A stretch of DNA of 64,000 nucleotides, from assembly GCF_002443255.2 (NCBI RefSeq), contig NW_019211456.1, forward strand, positions 42,296,685 through 42,360,684, written 5' to 3'. The notes below the pieces were generated by a model that was given only the letters and a program-made list of their open reading frames with translations, was not told the DNA's origin and made no database searches. How positions within the stretch are numbered: position 1 is the first letter of the stretch; every line of letters begins with the position of its first letter. Position numbers and translations under genes: made by a program. The DNA comes from Varroa destructor (taxonomy: Eukaryota; Arthropoda; Arachnida; Mesostigmata; Varroidae). This document shows positions 49,302-61,171 of the stretch, piece by piece.

Positions 49302-49640
49302 ATGAGCTGTGGACGTTCACATGGCATCATCTTGATCATTCTCCTTACCGCTGGTCCTTATCCTTCACTAGCAGCAACACGTTGCCTCTGCTTGTCCTAC
49401 ACCAGTAGGACTAGTTGGACAGCGTACCTGATGAAAAAGGGGTTTCTCACACGAATCGCGCGAACAATCGGACTGACAAATACACGCGGATGTGTCAAAG
49501 CGGTAACAGCAGAAGTAACCACAGTAGCGGCTCCAACAGTGATATTCAGGCGTCGCGAAACTAATAACGTTATTGGTAACAACGTTGGCGGCAAAACGCC
49601 GTCGCGTTATGTCTGTCTACGAGCGCCGCTTTTCCACTGA
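49302..49640 (+). CDS. Possible small secreted protein, unidentified
   Basis: An ATG-initiated frame of 112 codons, with an in-frame TGA just upstream, begins with a secretory-type hydrophobic segment (SHGIILIILLTAGPYPSLAA) followed by a basic, Thr/Val-rich chain with four cysteines. It lies next to the lysozyme-like genes. It resembles no known family. The opposite strand also has long open frames here (49792-49607 and 49594-49397 in one frame with one stop), so this could be a GC-richer stretch that is open by chance. Confidence 0.22.
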   Translation: MSCGRSHGIILIILLTAGPYPSLAATRCLCLSYTSRTSWTAYLMKKGFLTRIARTIGLTNTRGCVKAVTAEVTTVAAPTVIFRRRETNNVIGNNVGGKTPSRYVCLRAPLFH

Positions 49641-50274
49641 ATATGTTGACGTTTCTGTATTGGACTGGACGGGCGGAACTGGTAAACGAAGAGAGGAAAG
49701 GCTACTCGCCAATTGTCAGATACGCCAAAAGCCGTCGATACCCTAAAGATTTTACCGTCGGCTTTGGCAACTGGTGTTCTGTTTGTAATCAAATAGGTTC
49801 AGTAGTAGGGGTAAGTTCCCTCAGGAATAGCATCCGCAGGTGGCGATCTGTGGACCGTTACCTGTGTTAGTCTGCTGAGTTGACCCTTTTTTTTAGGATT
49901 TCCTCTTATAAACATCCCCTTGCGTGATGGAAACACAACATTCACGTTCCGCTCTCGATTTTTATGCATTGCCAAAAAAAAAACACCTAGCTGAGACGTC
50001 ACGTTGATTTATAAAAAAGCTGCGGTTGATGATTGCTAGTATTAATCCCTGATTATGGTGAAATTGTTATTGATTGATCACAAAGCAATCTATCGGCAGC
50101 TCGCCCAAGTATATCTTTAAGCTTGAAAGTTAAAGGCCTTTGAGAAATGGAAGTAAGTGTTCAATTCAGCCATATCAGTTTGTCATTACGAAACAATTTC
50201 AAGCGGGGAGCGGGTCATGTACCCTGAGTCCACATATAACTGTACATATGAAGTTGATTTTCACACATGTGCGT

Positions 50275-50830
50275 TTATTTAACCATCACACCTAATGCTA
50301 GAAACAGATAAAAAGGGTGACACTCCGCCAGTTTGTGGACTTGAATGATCTCAGAGTTACTGCTATGCGCGTCAAAGTCATAGGCGTATAGCTTTGATGA
50401 GGCGTAACCTGTATTCATCTCGAAAACCTGCGACCTTCCTTTGTTACTAACCTTAACAAAGTCATAGTGTCAGCTAGAGTCACAAGGCATGATTTCCTCA
50501 TACTTCGTAAAGTCGCTCTTCTTCATGTACTTGCATTGATAGCAAGGTGTATCCTACTGCCCAGCTGGATCTCAGGCTGTCGGGTACATCGGTGTTTCGT
50601 CGCGCGAAAAGTTAAAGACCTTACTTCGTACAAACGGCCTTAGAAAATGAAGCAGTTTCTTTGCATCATCAATAGGGTGAGCGGCTTTAACATGAATCTC
50701 AGCATTTCAAGCCTGAATGGTCAACGCGCTGTTGGCGTATTTTAGGTTTAGATATTTTCGATACATTTTTCGCTCGTCGAATGTGCTGTGGCGGTGAACA
50801 TAAAATCTACTTATCGGATTACCCTTTACT
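50275..50830 (-). pseudogene. SEC14-like lipid-transfer protein pseudogene (CRAL-TRIO end plus GOLD domain)
   Basis: One minus-strand frame from about 50830 down to TAA at 50275 runs about 185 codons with four nonsense codons (after LTIQA, PMYPTA, DPAGQ and PCDSS). The order matches SEC14-like proteins. HVKAAHPIDDAKKLLHFLRP then FVRSKV resembles the VNAP.LF...WNL.KPFL..KT..K end of the CRAL-TRIO lipid-binding domain. A DP.G.....C linker follows (DPAGQ, CYQCKYMKK). VSNKGRSQVFEMNTGYASSK and LYAYDFDAH resemble the start of the GOLD domain (V..G....E......GS.L.W.F). The breaks leave no functional product. The alignment is by eye and the domain calls are moderate; the coding origin is strongly suggested by frame preservation. 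Confidence 0.5.
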
Positions 50831-51478
50831 GACCTACAAATTAGAAGCTAAGCACCTTAAATGTTAGTTATCAGGTACCTACACAAGGACATCTTGACCG
50901 CACACGGTTTGTTTCTGGTTAAAAATAGTTTGAAGGGACCCGATAGAGTAAAATGATCAACAACATATTTGACATTTATTTTGCTCTGAAGGGTTGCTCT
51001 TTTCGACATCTTATACTCTGTACTATTCCGAAATCTCAGTATTTTAACGTAGCGTCACACGGTCAACGGTCGTTATCGTGTGTCTATCGGGGTAGATTCC
51101 TTGAATTGCCTACCTGAACAAAAAGGGTTTATTTACGCGGAGATACTTGTCGAGGCTCCTCATTTTCATTGTTAACTTTCTTAAATCAGGTAGCCTGACT
51201 ACAAAAAGAAAAGGTGTACATTCAGAAATTGCGTAAATTGCACGGACCAATCTTGATGTTAGTTCATTATAAATGCTAAATTTCAGTTCTGGTTCACCGA
51301 TGTTCTTCGAGACTAAACCATCGTTTCAAGTCGAAGAAATGTCTTCGTATCCAAAGATGGCGCAATTAAAGCCAAAGCTGATAGAAATTTAAAGACGAAA
51401 TGTTCTGCTTATAATTCACTAATCGTTATCGTCGTTTCTGTTTGGCGTTTTCTGCTATCCAATTCTCGGCCTTTTTAG

Positions 51479-51635
51479 TAACAGTTTCCTTGATGAAGGT
51501 CACCAATATGGATTTCGATTCTGGAAAGGTTGGGAAGACAAATGTTTTTTTCAAAAACTCGACCATCACCTCGAGGGATGTGCACCTCAGACGATCGCAC
51601 AGATTAATCATCTGTATTATAAACACCTAGAGTAA
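51479..51635 (+). pseudogene. Isolated C-terminal exon of a lysozyme-like gene, plus strand
   Basis: After TTTTTAG the frame encodes HQYGFRFWKGWEDKCFFQ and then KLDHHLEGCAPQTIAQ before TAA at 51633-51635. GFRFWK.W...CF and ..L.GC are the C-terminal signature of the three lysozyme-like proteins on the other strand, including the last two of the eight cysteines, with one residue less between them. The tail beyond the last cysteine is about 18 residues longer. I could not find the exons carrying the first six cysteines between 49.9 and 51.5 kb, so this is either a truncated pseudogene or an exon whose partners are too diverged to see. Confidence 0.5.
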
Positions 51636-51639
51636 ACAC

Positions 51640-54600
51640 AGTCGAAGTACGTTCCCATCCATACTCATGACTATGTGCCCGTCCCTTAAAGCTGAGATTA
51701 GGAACATATAGTAGCTAGAATTTGTACTCTGACGTTGCTTTCGTTGTTCGCTGCTGGCATGGCGCAAGGCTAGAGGAACTGGGTTAGCGACAAAAAATAA
51801 AGGGTCGTCTCGCAATAATTTATCTCGAGCGATGCACGGCGACCAGCGCTGACAGCTTACCCACCCCGAACTTGTGACTGTAACCCTCCCTTTTTTAGTA
51901 ATGTAAATGCATTCATTCGTTTTGATAAAAGCCTTTGTACTGTACCTAGACTTAATTGGTCTCTTACAATTATTCCACTATTTGGGATACAGATTTGCGG
52001 CACTAGTCTACATAAGCGAACTAGCTACACAGGAACGTAAACATATTAAGTAAGCACTTTCAACTGACCTAAGTCTTTTCCGAAGGAAGGAGCTCCATTT
52101 AAGGGCAGGGTACGAACGACCGGAAACGACGAGAAAGCGCAAGCTAACCATTCTCAAATGTCCCTGTCAGACAAATACAACCTCGGAATAATGAAAGATA
52201 TGCGATGAACAGTCATTGTAATGGAATTATTATTGTGGCATAGAGCGTTTGATCAGAGAAACAGATCAGCACGTTCAGAAGTCTGTAGTAACTCTTTCTG
52301 GTGATCGCTTGAGGCTTTTTTATTCTGACCACTCTGAAGAAGGAAGATTTGTACCGAGAAGAAAGAAAAATTATTAAAATTTTCAAGAAAGACACCTGCC
52401 GCAAGACTGTTAATTATCATGAAAAATCCGGCAGTCATCAATTGGCCAGCCGCGTGCGAGGTGCTCAACAAGCCGCCGCACATCCAAACGGCCCAAGTAA
52501 TGCAACCTATTCACTGTCTAGAATTGTTTGCTCAACCACGTTCGAGCTGGCCTTCTCCTGTCAGTGTGATGTTGTTGAAAACTATATCTAATTAGAATTA
52601 GTGGCCTCGCTGCTCAAGCTAGGCCCAATAATGTTGAGGAAAGGTAGGTATGCAGAACAGTGCCCTCAACTACAGATGCCTGCGCAAGGGATTTTACAGT
52701 GCTGAAGCTGTAGGCCATATACACAACCCAGAATATCATTAAACTAAAGGCCCAGCATGAGTACCAGCTTTAGTAGAACGCACAAGTAGTTATGGCGTCA
52801 CTTGGGTAACATACGCTTGAATATCTATATCCTAACATTGAGCCCGCGTAACGATGTCAATGCGGTAGCATTGAAATACTTGGCCGTGATTTACGCAGGC
52901 AGTTGCTGCTTATCCAGAACTTCTTCTCACAGTTAGACCGTGTAATCCATTGCTGCTATGTGGTATCCTTTGCAGATTTCTGTGATATCTCGGGTAGGCC
53001 TGTGTTACGCTGAGGTACCTGCGAATGGTTTCAGCGCAAGCGCCACATAACATACTGTTGGCTGTACAAACTCAGAAAATTATAGGAGATCTTTTCAATT
53101 ACTTAAACTGCCCTTTATCACTTTAGTGTCATCATAAGATACATCAGACGACAACATACCCATATTGATCTAAGACTAATCAATCTTGTCTCGTTAGCAC
53201 GACGAAGGTAACCGCTGGCTACATAGTCTGGCGTTCGTACACGCACCACACAGTTGCGTCTGTTTCGTGCAACAAACCAGGTCCCACTAAATACAATGTT
53301 GTGGAACAGGCTATCCCTATGTGTAGGTACGATGAGGTGTCGATCAAAATGCTTTCAGGTTCTTCTCGTGGCCTCATCGTGGATAAGGATATTGCTTGCT
53401 TGCAGCTAGTCCATAACTGCTCGGACTTTTGAAGAAAGATCGAACTACTGCAGGTGAATATAATCGAACACTAAGAAAATGTGAAACGGTGAAGCTGTAT
53501 AGAAAGGTAGCCTCAAATCGTTGTAACATAGATCCAATTATTAGATTGCAGATTAGATTGCGAAAAAAATGAGTCGGCATCTTGTTTAGAAGAATATCAC
53601 GAAGATAACGCAATGCATCGGGTACCTATATACTGCATGTCCTATACGTGCATTACAGCTAGAGAGATTTATCATTCATAATCTTAATTCTAGACCAGCG
53701 AGTACGCCATAACAGGAATTGGTTCCGGATTTTTTTCGGCATTTCTTTTAAAAGCGATCCCCTTTGGTTTAAAATGCCTGTTGCTATAATTACAACCTCC
53801 CACCCTTAAAAGTCCACTGCCCACGAAAAAGTGAAGGTTAGTTTAAATATACTGCATGTGATCCGGATCATTCAGGCACGTTGTCCTTTATTTTTCTATA
53901 TACAGCTCATTTCTGCCATCTGCTTTTCGAAAGACATTGAAAATCTGAGTGATAGGTTTACATAACTGGAAAAGCTATTAGAAAGCTGAGCAAAGTAAGG
54001 CACGTATGAAACAAGTAGGTTAGATACGTCTAAACAAAGCAGGGGTTCTGTTAGAAGTGCAAATATGCCCTGTACTCGTGCGCAAGTAATTTGAACAAAA
54101 TAGTTTGTAATCCTAAGCGACTTAATAGACTCTCTAGGTAAAATATTTCCATGGGAAAATCTCACACTGGTGTGAAAAGCCTGGGTTAATCTACCCATAA
54201 CGTTATTTACCTTTTACATTGAAATATCTCGTTTAATGAATGATATTTGAATTTGTATCTTGACCATCACAATTCGGTGTTTTGCAGATCAAGAAACTCT
54301 AAGGGACGGTATCTAGATAATAGCAATATGTATCTCTAAACTGCACTTTAATCTATTTTGGAAATGTTTACAGCTTACACATCTATATAGCTAAACAGCA
54401 GGCGAAGCAGCGAAAACAGCAGGAGCGGGTACCTGGAAACGATCAACTACTGGCCACTGAAGCCAAAATGGGGTCTTTCAGTTTGTCGAACTGTTTAATT
54501 AGCCAAAAGTTTAAGTAAAGCAGTCTACCGAGGTAAGTAATCACGACCGTTAGGTAGTAGATAAGTTTTTCCTTTCGAATCGAATATCATTAAAAAAATT

Positions 54601-56327
54601 GTTACATTGTATATATTAAAGCCGTTTGAGAACCAGGCAATAGCCAGAACGGTGACGATAAACAGTTGGAGACGATCTCGAGCGCCTTCGGACAAAGTCA
54701 ACTTGTACCTAGGCTAATATCAAATAGTTAACATTATACATCATACCTTTGCTAGTTACGGCTACAGCTTGGAGCCTTAACGCGAACAATTGTCCGGGGT
54801 GAACATGTTGTTGACTGGATGTTCAGATTTATCTGTTAATCGGTGCTTAGATCGGTCTCCATCCATTGGATATTTCTCTGTCATATCTGCTGCGCTTCGG
54901 CGTGAGCTTGAGATAATTAGTTACGAAATGTTGAGTTAAAATATCTCTAAACGGAGTACACCAACTGATATATTTAGCGTTGTATCAATGTCTAACAACT
55001 TACGGAGCATATACTTTGACTCTCGTTATGATGCGCACCGAAAGGTCGATGATTTTTTGCGATGTCTCGCAAACAGACTACATACCAAGATAACCGCTTA
55101 AAATACCAGCATGACTAGAACCTTAATCGAGTTAAATCGGAAAGGCATGTTCTACTAAAGTATCAAAGCCGGTCAGTGCTCGTCTCATAAACCAAGTTTG
55201 ACCATTTTTTTTTTTTGTTGAAAGATCTTACAATTTATCCCTTGTTCTATCTTAAATTATGTTGTTGTTGCAATGAAAAAGAAACTTGTGTTTTTTAATT
55301 CGTCACTTTAAACCTGGATGGTCGATGCGCGATGCGCCATTTCACAGCAGATATTAACGGTGCCGTGTGCATTACATGTCATTTTGTACACGAAGCCCAA
55401 TGGGAGCAAATCGGTGGGAAAGAATATTATTACAGTATATTCGAATAGGTTTACTGACTGAAGGAGGCTTGCAGAAAGATCGACGTTGAACAGTGAGAAC
55501 ATTCATAAACAAATTATTAAAAGTACGCCACAGAAGATCATATTTAGACTCGAGCGGGTTTATAGTCTTCCATGGATGAGCGCCCTTACGCGGAGCTCTA
55601 ACTCCGTGAAGGACACGACATTTAGAGACACTCTGATTCCGTAAGTATAATATAATCACTGTATTTGTCTCGTGTAGATTACACAGAAATATAACTGAAT
55701 CCGTTGGTAATTATTCCGAAAGCAGTCCCACCTTGAAGAAAATAAACACGAAAGCAAATTACACACATGTAAAAACCAATGCATCATAAAAATAAATATC
55801 CTCTATCTTAAATAGTACATTTCATAATACTCTGATTGTGTCACAAGACCAGACAAAGTTTTATAAGTAGCACAATTAATAGCGTATGCGATTGGAAATA
55901 TGTCACTGGTGGTGACCGGGATTGGCATTGTAGGTCAGATTGACATTGATCTGTAGACAACATTAATCCCAAAAATAACTAAAATCATTATTCGGTTAGC
56001 AATAAAGAGCAAATTCCTAAAATTATTATAAACTATCGTCTTGTGTCTTCAATCGCGATGATGGGGAGTTGTTTTCAGATCAAGACCAAGCTAGAATCGT
56101 TAAATCATAAGTGAAGACCACGAAGTGTTTCAGTCACAAGTTCACGTCTCTGAACGGTTCGCTTTTATGGACTTTTCCTCCGAATCTTCCTTTAGACATG
56201 CTAAGTGTAACCAATACAGGTTAGGCGTCATGGCGGAATCCCGTGCTTTTTAGTTGAACAATGATAAATTTGGAATAAGACATTTCATTATGTTGCTGTT
56301 ACGCCCTTCAGTATTTATCGATTTCCA
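51640..56327. other. Intergenic spacer, nothing firmly supported
   Basis: Scattered short open frames exist on both strands (for example 52349-52591 +, 54198-53896 -, 55659-55372 -), none with a recognised family, a signal peptide or consistent splice sites. A Gln/Lys-rich stop-free piece starts near 54405 (+). No repeats of note. Confidence 0.4.
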
Positions 56328-57405
56328 GTTCTGCCCCCCTTGCGTGGGGTTTAGCGTGGGTAACAAGCTCTTTTTAGTGAGTCTTAAGTTACGAACAATC
56401 GGGCCATTGGATATACCGGATTTGTCGTCGTATCTAAGCTTATTTTCGTACCTATTTCACGTGCAAATTATCACCATCTGTCCGGAATACTCTAGGAAAA
56501 TACAGAAATGCAACCCAGTCGAATTTAAACTAGAGTGAGTAAACCCGAGGAGCGTTACTCATATCTAGTGGGAGCCGTTTGTTGGAAACGTAAAGTTTAT
56601 GCTCTATCTTATTTTAAGCGGAGTGCAAAGTGTACCTAACAATCTGGAAAACCTCGTCAAATTAAACATTTTCTATAATAATAACATGGATTTTAATATG
56701 AATATCACATTGCTTTATTGATTATCAGCTGGGTACGAAAAATACTCATTACCATGTTTCAATGGTGTATATATATATGTGTTACCGTCATGTTAATTTT
56801 TCTCGCCGAAATGAGACTTATCACCGGATTTCGATGGTCACAAAAATGCTTTCTTCTAAGATGAATATTGTCTGTACATATTTAAATGAATACAGTTGAT
56901 GCAGTGGCCTAGACGACCAAGCTCTTGTCTCAGACCGGAATTGGCAGCTTTAAACTCGATCAGCGACACATCTATATAACACAACTTGTGTAAATAAACT
57001 TATTATTACTACTAGCATCAACCTTCCCAGAAGAAGAGCCTAGTCACACTATTTCGAAAAAAAAAAAAGCGTTTGTATTTTGCTTCATTTGCCCTTTACA
57101 TAAAGTAACATAATACAAAAAATGACTAGTTTCTATAAGTTGCAGATGGGGAGCGAATTGCCATCCAGTTCTCAGGGAGAGGAAGAACAAAAACATTGAT
57201 CCCCTTCTTCAAAAACCTTTGGGCCAATGCGAACAAGAGAATGGTGCTTTGTAACAAAATCGGACCTGATATGGACATAGTTAGTGCATCGACATTTGTC
57301 TACGAACATCAAATGAAGAGATTACAGGTCCTGCCGACTTCTATATTCATAGATGATACAGCCGTTGTATGGCAACCAAAGATCTCCATGAAACTTTCAC
57401 TATAA
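56328..57405 (+). CDS. Candidate SEC14-like exons (CRAL-TRIO and GOLD), possibly degenerate
   Basis: Segment 56328-56531 lies between CGATTTCCAG and a consensus donor GTGAGT. It reads TIGPLDIPDLSSYLSLFSYL and then CPEYSRKIQKCNPVEF, which resembles the CRAL-TRIO helix followed by YPE...K....N.P..F. Segment 57149-57405 follows AAGTTGCAG and reads RIAIQFSGRGRTKTLIPFF, later PDMDIVSASTFVYEH and IFIDDTAVVWQPKISMKL before TAA. This resembles the GOLD core (IPF...., D.DI.F, and F.D.TY..W..K). The two segments do not join in phase directly, so either a middle exon is missing or the gene is degenerate. Several family-consensus residues are changed. The same family is represented by the pseudogene at 50275-50830. 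The call is by eye. Confidence 0.3.
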
Positions 57406-58070
57406 ATGAACGATTTTCTTTTATCAAATACGTTAGATTCGATTTAGCTACCTAGTTGTGTCCTTTCAATGACTTGATAGCTAGACAGACCGGATCCTCA
57501 CTCCTAGCCTTTAAATAGCTACGTATACAACTAGTAAACTCTGTCTTTAGTACGAGAAAAACGAAATACGTCTGTAACATTGCGGAGCTTCATGCTAACA
57601 GGAAATATTTTGCAATAAGTGAACACCCATGCAATATTCCAGATGATCAATTCAATATAACCTAATACATATCTAAACAAATACAATACTATTAGGGTAG
57701 TTTTCCGATCATCCGCTTGCACGAGTATATGGTCGTCAGTTGGGAAGTGACCCTTTATTGAAGTCGGAATGATGACTTCCTCGCCTAATATGTCTGTATT
57801 TCAATGATATCTGATGGGATAAAAGCTTTTACTTTCATCAGTTTTAGAGTAAACAGCTACCTGTTTATAGCAAATGTCATAAAGAAAAACATGACTAGTT
57901 AATAAACTTACTTTGACTATAATCGAACAAGCTACAATACACTCTAAACCCCGTTCGACAATATGGCGTCCGCGACAGCTTTTTTTCACAGAAGCAAACG
58001 GATTATTTAATTTAGCCTACATAAAAATGGTTTTCAGTGATATCACGTATATATATATATATATATATAT

Positions 58071-58130
<60 letters not shown>

Positions 58131-58572
58131 TACCAATGTCGGAAGAAACTGATTTGTATTAAGCACAAGCTCTATTCTTATACACAACAACATGCTTTTG
58201 ATGCCTGCGATAATGTCACTTCACTGGCAATCTAACCTGTTTCACAGAATCGATGATACTTTATACAAGAGTAGTTTTCACTGATGGATTTCCGGTGTTT
58301 CTACATTCTTCTACACACCTATCTGCTTACTATACTTTCAAACATGAACCACTCTTCACGAAGCCTATTTTTTTCGAGCTGCTCGCACACTTACACAAGA
58401 ACGCACACAAATACACAGCGTAAATATCACTTTGTTGCCGTGTTAACCTTTTAATGCAAAAAAGGAAAAGAATTTTTTTCGCCTGCAGGTGTATGGCTGG
58501 TACGGCAATATAGTTTCAAATGTTTTACTTCGTTAATGTACCACTTTCGGAACTAGAATTATACCATTCCTC
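57406..58572. other. Spacer between candidate SEC14-like exons and Fsn
   Basis: Contains the AT microsatellite and hairpin at 58038-58128. No coding region is supported. It includes the probable 3' UTR of the minus-strand Fsn gene, though no clear minus-strand AATAAA was pinned down close to its stop. Confidence 0.4.
58038..58128. repeat. (AT)n microsatellite containing a perfect inverted repeat
   Basis: Two AT runs are separated by ACGTGATA. The left part reads TGATATCACGTATA through an AT core to TATACGTGATATA, forming a self-complementary arm pair about 12 bases beyond the AT core on each side (58038-58080). The second AT run extends to 58127. Confidence 0.9.
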
Positions 58573-61171
58573 TTATCCGTCAAGGGGATGGCCAAGATAG
58601 ACCATTGATACTTCAGTATTGCCATAAACAGCTGATACGGCCGGAAACAGCCTGCACCTGTCAGGCAGACCACGAAATGCGACCCCTAGAAATTCGCAGT
58701 TAGCTCGCTCGAACGACAATGTGTGATCCTCGCAGTCCAGGACGACACGAATTCTCTCGCCAACCTGCTCATCGTGCAGAATAGAAGATAAATTGGGAGT
58801 ACAAAGCTGCTACTTCATCATAGACATTGTCTAAAGTCAACGTTTTTGCCATACAGGAGAATATATTCCGTACTTATATGTCCATAAAACGCCGAGAACA
58901 ATGAACGATTGTTACTACATGACCTTCTGGAAGGGAACGATTTAATTTTTTATTGCAACACTACCTGATATTTCGGCGGATTACTAAGTGGTGGATATAT
59001 TCCGTGATTATCTCCATTGTGAAGAAGAACGTTGTCGACAAGATTCCAACCCCACGATTCAGAGTTCGAGCCCAACAGAGCCACGTAACCAGGACACTGG
59101 ACTGGGGCTTCCTAAGCGGTGTATGTGTAGAATAGAAGCAAATTAAAGTTAAAAAGGACGGCTTACCTAACGTAGGATCCAAACGTTTATGATAATAAAA
59201 ATTCAGGGCTTTCGTTCTGCACTTCACGTACAAATTCACAAGGCCTTAGATATTCAGTACTATCAACTTAAAGTTTAATACAAATTAGCAATATAGTTTA
59301 TTCAGCAATTTAAAAAAAATTTATTTCATGCATAGACTGCACTCACATGAAACAACGGTATCCACAGTTATAAAATGTCAGCTTGTCCAGAGCTATATAG
59401 TCCTTTGGAGATTTTGAAGAATTCTTAAACTGCTCATTACTGACGCATAAAATTTAGTAAGTGTTTAAACCAAGCCTTAATTGTTTACGATTACAAGTTT
59501 ATTGAATATAATAATATAACTGTAAATTTAGACGTCCGGATATTGCTTAATGCTGAAAATTAAATATCAGTGGTTTTTCTTAAAAATTACGCGACCGAAG
59601 ATTAGCGAAAACACTTTTAGCAAAAGTAGACTTTTAGCGAAACAACATTTTGTTATTAACGTAATCGTTTCAGGGACACTGGAAAGTCAATGATGGCATA
59701 GGAGGTGATTGCAATCTGAAAACCTAGAATCGAAGTTGCTGTGATTACGGAAGCTCTCAAGCAGAACACCATGCAACATAGGACTTCCCTATGAACGTGT
59801 CATGAAATTATAAAGGAATTACTGGAGATCAAAAAGAAATAGTGGATCTTTGTTTCCTCACGAACCGACACTCATGGCGTATACCCTTCGGACAATTATT
59901 ATTAGCAAACCCGTTACTAGACTCGGCCTAAACGAGTACGTCGTTGCTGTAGAAGACATATGAATTGGTCTGCCCCATCCACAAAGGAAAGGTCAGACCG
60001 AAGAACAGCTTCGAAGAAGAACGAAAGTCAATGATTTCAGTCAGTGATAATGCGAAAGTATGGCGATGCGTATCATCAGAATACAGCTGCTGATAAGTTC
60101 CCAGAGCGCTAGGGTTTTAATATGTGAACCATAGAGCGCACCGCATATAATATATGCTAAAATATCGTTGTACCTTCTTGTGTTTTCGCATAACCTAATA
60201 CCTTACATACACTACCATGCACTAATCTGTTAACAAAAAAAGTAAAACGCATCAAAACAACGTGTTACCTTTGTGGACACTCCAATGACGGCGACAGTTC
60301 CGAGAGGACCCTCCCACCAAACTTTCCAACAATGGCGACCGTTATTAAAACCTAAAAAAATATTATAAATGTAAGAGAACTTCAGAAAGTATATTTGGCA
60401 TAGTAATTCAAATCGAACGAATCCAGACATTGCACCCGAACGTACACGTAGTGGCGCTTAGGGTATAACTAAAAGCTTTCTCAGAATATTCAGCGTCGAC
60501 GAAGTCTTTCTAGTATCCTCAGTAGTACCTATAATTTAGTCTGCTAACGGGTCATGTCAAAGTAGAGCATCGGACGATGATATCGTAAAAAAAGAAAAGG
60601 TTACTACTTTTGTTTCTAAAAAAAAGTTAAACTATTCTTTAGGACAGTTGTTGAAGCTGTCATCTCTACAGATGAATTATATTGGTATAATATGTTAAAT
60701 TTCGTTACGGCTAAACGAATTTGTCGTATTCTCTTTATCTCGTCCGATTTGTCACTAGTATCTCCCATAATATAAGTCAAACTCACCGATCTTTCCCTTT
60801 GCGGCATCTGTTGACTGCGCTACAGGATTTCGATGGATCGTGAATCCGTTGGGCTTGACGTAGATATTCCTGGAACACTCAGAAGGATCCCAAGCGTGGA
60901 AGAGACTGCGTAGTTTCGATTTGTATGTCGGCACATCCGATAGCATATTTGTAGGCGTTTTAAAATTTTCGGCCGAAAGCCGGCGCATGGCGTGCAACCG
61001 CCAGATTTCGCCATTTTCATCGGCTAACAAAGCGTTAAAACGTCGACAAACCAAAGCTACTTGTCGAAGTGAATTGAGATCAAGAAACGTAAAGATATAC
61101 TCAAGAATCGAACGGGGCAGCGTGAGCAACACCGAACCAGTGGTGCTCGGGGCCACCTTCGGAGGGGCCAT
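58573..61171 (-). CDS. Fsn: F-box/SPRY domain protein Fsn (FBXO45 orthologue)
   Basis: Substrate-recognition subunit that works with the RING ligase Highwire/PAM to ubiquitylate synaptic targets such as the DLK kinase; it acts at neuromuscular synapses. Four coding exons on the minus strand: 60787-61171, 60269-60351, 58965-59111 and 58573-58764. All have GT..AG borders and phases that join to 268 residues, against about 255 in fly and 286 in human. The F-box is at about 16-62 ([25 protein letters not shown]), then the family hallmark [20 protein letters not shown]. The SPRY domain is at about 130-265 ([75 protein letters not shown]) and ends in the conserved PLDG. It has no interruptions and appears functional. 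Introns are 435, 1157 and 200 bases; exon 2 is only 83 bases. Confidence 0.96.

Noticed and set aside
49643..49810. Possible lysozyme first exon (RAEL....NWCSVC followed by GTAAGT) for the plus-strand C-terminal exon
   Set aside because: The distance from the RAEL motif to the cysteine is about nine residues too long, the first cysteine is missing, and there is no signal peptide in frame.
59112..60268. Possible mobile-element remnant inside Fsn intron 2
   Set aside because: Phrases on both strands looked faintly transposase-like, but no ordered catalytic motifs could be found.
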